64,000 bases of DNA from Entomortierella parvispora. Its lineage: Eukaryota > Mortierellomycota > Mortierellomycetes > Mortierellales > Mortierellaceae. The stretch spans positions 1 to 64,000 of the forward strand of contig OY752140.1 in NCBI GenBank assembly GCA_963573315.1, in the 5' to 3' direction. Made by a program: the position numbers and the translations under genes. Positions 60,568 through 64,000 of the stretch are shown piece after piece. The number at the start of each line of letters is the position of its first letter. Positions within the stretch are counted from its first letter, which is position 1. The notes under the pieces were generated by a model. That model was not told the DNA's origin and searched no databases. It saw only the letters and a list, made by a program, of their open reading frames with translations.

Positions 60568-63541
60568 TTACTGGAACTGATGTTGTTGCTGCTGTTGTGG
60601 CTGCTGTTGTGTGTGCTGGTGAAGGTGCTGCTGCTGCTGCTGCTGTTGCTGTTGCTGCTGTTGAGGATGGTGCTGGATCTGGTAAAGCTGCTGCTGGTGA
60701 TGTTGCTGTTGCAAAAAGTGGGCCGCGGCCGCGCTACCTTCTCCAGACTGACCTTCCAGATGGCCAGCATGTGAACCCCCGGCGCTGATGCCCGGAGGTG
60801 GCATCGTTCCATAGGGGTGGAATCCAGCCTGAGGCATCATCGACATGCCTGGGTATCCCATCGTCGTCATGGGCTGGGGCATGTAAGCTACGCTAGGTCC
60901 ATAGTAAGGAGACGGCATCTGTCCAGGGTAATGTCCATAGAGCTGGTTGTGCGAAGGCATGCCGAAATAAGGATGGTGGTGTTGGACCGAGTAGGCGCCA
61001 GGACTTGAGGTGGGAACATCCTGACCCTCTGCGTTAATACCCAGACTGTTAGAGTCCATCAGACTCGATGTATCAGACGACTGAGCTTGCAAGCCGTGAT
61101 GCTGTTGACTAGTGGACATGGACATGTAGTATTGAGGACTCGATCCGTTAAAGTCGTTTGAAGTCGAGTATCCGCTCTTGCCCGAGGTATGCTTCGCACT
61201 CTCAGACGAAGAGGATTCGCCGCCCAGCAGCAATTGGATCTCTTCCAAAAGTCGCTTGCATCCTTGCACGTTTTGCGTGCTCGACTTTGAGAGCGTCGCC
61301 TTGACCTTTTCTGCGAGAACAACTTTTTGCTGCTGTTCCACGTTTGGGGAAGCCAAGATCTTTTGAATCAAACTCACGCCATGGACCTGGTCACCCAAAA
61401 TCTCGGCCAAAACATGATCCTGACTAGAGTGTACGATGCTGTTGATGAGGATATCGCTGGCATCCGGTTCCTGGCGCTGATTGATCACTTTCAGGACCGT
61501 CAAGGACGCGAGTTTGTGTGTGGCAAGCAGAGACATGTGGGGTGCTAGTCGAGGGGCGAGGACACGGTAGCGACCGGGAAGCTGAGAGTTGTCCAACAGC
61601 CAGGTCAGCATCAGTGTTCCATTTGGATTGGTGGCCAAAGCCAATGCGTTCTGTACAACAGCCACGGCAACATGTTTCTAATACAAGTAGAATAAAAAGT
61701 TAGAGTCTTTTGCAAGTGAAAACAATAGCAAAGGGCGTCGTTGCAAAAGGGAAAATGTAGGGTTGTTTACCTGCTGAACTTTGCTCGCGTGCTGGCTCTC
61801 GAGAGAAGCTCTCATGGCCCGAGCACCAAATCGACCCTGAGCAATCTCCCAAAACTTGTCCGACATGGCCTCAAAGATGAAACCATTGCGTGCCTGTCCG
61901 AGTCGCAAACAGCACTGGACCACATAGTTTCCAAATTGATCCAGCAACAGTGGTGGTGTGTATGGTTGGACGTATTTGCAGATCAGCTCAACCTGTGCCG
62001 GACTCTTTGCACAATCGATAATCTTTTGAGCAGCCCAGGTTCCGTTCTTGTGAACTCCAATCGAGGCCAGGTGAGGGGCAATCAGCTCGAGCATCTTTGT
62101 CTTTTGTGGCTCCGAGCAGCGTTCAAACAACTTTTGCATCACAGTGTTTCCAATGTAGTCTATGTCGACACGACACAAAGAGCGGATCAGTTTTCCTGTT
62201 CAGACTCTCAAAAAAAGAAAACAGTACTTCATCTTTGAGCACATCTAGCAAATTCTTACCACTGCAAAGCTCCACGCACTCGTCCATGCACTCGTTCGAG
62301 AGACTATCAAGCTCCTTGACTGTGCAATGACCACTGTCGAGTCTCTTTCTGATCTCACGCAGGCGTGGCGCATCCAGTCGTCGATGAGGCGAGGGTTCCG
62401 CAACAGGTGGAATGGAGGAAAAGTAAATCACGGGTTCTGAAGAGCTGGGTGTGAGGGTTTCCTGCGCCTCAGAGTCGTCGTCTGTACTGAATTCTTTCAG
62501 CATGGCTAACCGCTCATAGGCAGGATCTTCGATCGGAGCAGAATCCTGGTCATGACCAAAGGATGGAGGGCTTTTCGTGGCCATCGTCATCAGAGCCAAC
62601 ATACGGTCCAGCTCTGTGGGCCCATCGGCCTCGCGTCTCGTCGCCCTTCCAGCAGAGGCATTCGACATTCGCATCTCGCCATTCATATCCAAAGAGTCGC
62701 CATGGCCAGGGGAGGGACTGTCACTAGGTGATTGTTTCGCTGGCACCTTTGCAAACCCAATCCGAACAGCTCCTGTGCCTGGTCCAAACACTTCTTGACC
62801 ATGCATGACCTTTTTGGCGAGGACGGCATCTTCCATATTCTCAAAGTTGATGAATCCACATGATTTGTGAGTAAGGACGCGAGCAGATTCGATGTTTCCA
62901 AAGTGAGAAAACACTGCATGCAAAGAAGACGGTGTGGCCGACGCGGGAATGTTTCCGAGCCCTATAATAACAAACATTCAGGGTCAGTGATGCTGCACAA
63001 GAGGAGACGGCAAAAAGAAAGAAACACGGTCACGTTGAGAAATGACTTACATAATGCACGAGTTGGGTGCAGCACTGGAGCATCCGCATTTGCCATTAGC
63101 TCGGCCTTTCCGTAGCCAACACGCACAGTTGCATTGCCGATCCGGCCCCCTCTGCGCTCTGAGATGTCTTCTTTAGCCCGCATGGCATCTTCGACCCTTG
63201 TAAAGTTGATGAAGGCACACTCTTTGTCGGGGATCACCTTGAGCGATTCGACAGGTCCAAAGGCACTGAACACTTGCATCAGGTCGTTGGTTGTGAAGTT
63301 TGGATCCACGTTGCCAATCCATAGTGATCTTGTTGGGATCTGTTGCGTCACTGCTGCAGCGGCCGAAGAGAGACCCAGGTCATGATGATCCTACAGATGA
63401 CGAAAGAAGACGAAAAGGACCTTGTGAGACAATGATCCAGCATCAGGTTGGACAACATATGACAAAAGGAAAAAAGAAAGTCGCAGGAAGTGCTGACAGA
63501 TTGGGGCCAGACCACGGATAAATGACTTGTGGCGGCGGCAT
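60568..63541 (-). CDS. RRM plus Pumilio-repeat RNA-binding protein (Jsn1/Puf1-like)
   Basis: Post-transcriptional regulator binding 3' UTRs. Exons 63051-63390, 62260-62961, 61771-62159 and 60568-61677 join in frame (847 codons including the stop). Two RRMs: TRSLWIGNVDPNFTTNDLMQ with ECAFINFTRVEDAMRA, and ALWLGNIPASATPSSLHAVF with SCGFINFENMEDAVLA. PUF repeats follow: DYIGNTVMQKLFERCSEPQK, HKNGTWAAQKIIDCAKSPAQ, LDQFGNYVVQCCLRLGQARN, RFGARAMRASLESQHASKVQ, NPNGTLMLTWLLDNSQLPGR, KLASLTVLKVINQRQEPDAS. This RRM-PUF order matches yeast Jsn1/Puf2. The C-terminal 230 residues are Gln/His/Pro/Tyr-rich with a run of 12 Gln, prion-like in composition. The first exon is uncertain: an ATG at 63,541 (MPPPQ) with a weak GTCATT donor at 63,526 keeps the frame, but another start is possible. 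Confidence 0.9.
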
Positions 63542-64000
63542 GGTGGTGAAACACAGCTACACACACAACCACACTTGTCCCTCCTCGGAGCGCGATCCCT
63601 CTCGCTCCAATGGTGGCACCCAAAGAAGTGTGGAGCCAGTCCCAAAATAAACCGAAAAAAATAAATTAAAAATAATTAACGGTCCCGTCCTCCCATCCCC
63701 CCCTTCCAGCCCACCCGTCTCCCGCAGTGATGTCGTCGTGTCGAATCCTAATTGATGCTCTGTTGTTCCCCTATGTGCTGTCCTCGACTTTTTAAAATGA
63801 ATGGCGGAGAGGAGGCAAACAGCCCAAAGAGTGTTCGGTGCATCACTCCCACACTGCCTCTCCACCCCTCTTTCTCTTTCCGTGGCAAGTGTGGTTTTTT
63901 TAGGGGAAGCGCGCTGACAATGGTGTTTCGTCCATAGATCTCTCCTTGGACCCCTGGCCCCAGGCCTCTTCATGCCTCCTGAAAATTGCTCTCTTTCTCT
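63542..64000. other. Upstream region of the PUF gene
   Basis: No gene recognised; short ORFs only. It presumably contains the PUF promoter, and pyrimidine-rich stretches (63,685-63,725; 63,850-63,880) are present. The window ends here. Confidence 0.4.

Noticed and set aside
60817..62330. Plus-strand ORFs antisense to the PUF gene
   Set aside because: They are shadow frames of conserved PUF and RRM coding sequence.

Overview
The window is the left end of a eukaryotic chromosome. It opens with about 305 bp of C-rich telomeric repeat (CCCTAAAAAA units on the + strand, so TTTTTTAGGG toward the chromosome end), continues through about 10.8 kb of gene-poor subtelomere, and then enters gene-dense chromosome. 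Short spliceosomal introns (about 50-220 bp, GT-AG with CTAAC-type branch sites), compact UTRs and the gene families point to a filamentous fungus. A kelch/transmembrane protein, an SMS-type PAP2 enzyme and an IS630/Tc1-like transposase with 'DDLRWR' near its start suggest an early-diverging lineage, probably Mortierellomycota. The lineage is an inference.

Subtelomere (1-11,157): telomere; a degenerate tandem array with a period near 157 bp anchored on a GAGCAATTGCTC-like palindrome (about 350-2,110); a perfect 24-bp inverted repeat (3,197-3,270); an 18-bp minisatellite; a polypurine tract of more than 1 kb with a 14-bp minisatellite; a 175-bp direct duplication (6,948-7,290); and a second tandem array of about 200-bp units (8,840-10,080). 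I recognise no protein-coding gene there.

Gene-dense part (11,158-63,541): alpha-COP; an unknown acidic protein; an IS630/Tc1-like transposase beside a foldback hairpin; a calponin-homology-like protein; a reticulon; PRMT1; a Cdh1 (Fizzy-related) APC/C activator; ribosomal protein uL23; a small cytochrome c oxidase subunit VIIa-like protein; a kelch-repeat membrane protein; an SMS/PAP2 enzyme; cullin-1; a type I metacaspase; mitochondrial malate dehydrogenase; ORC5; an NPC2-like ML protein; an ADP-ribosylglycohydrolase; pyrroline-5-carboxylate reductase; a conserved-looking unknown; MSH3; and an RRM+PUF RNA-binding protein. Intron-exon structures were worked out by hand; the coding sums of the multi-exon genes are divisible by three and the reading frame is kept across every junction.

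The genes do not form a cluster or pathway. They are housekeeping genes of trafficking, cell cycle and ubiquitin ligation (Cdh1, Cul1), replication and repair (ORC5, MSH3), mitochondrial metabolism (MDH, COX7A-like, P5CR) and lipid biology (SMS-type enzyme, NPC2-like). Several pairs are divergent with short shared promoters, most strikingly uL23/COX7A-like (189 bp between ATGs). A TCACGTG element recurs in four promoter regions. No operon, CRISPR array, rRNA or tRNA was recognised. The most noteworthy signals are the ten-base telomere unit, the nucleosome-sized subtelomeric array, two independent 11-nt microexons, the foldback at the transposase, and a TAG followed by an in-frame acidic tail in the unknown gene at 15,908.
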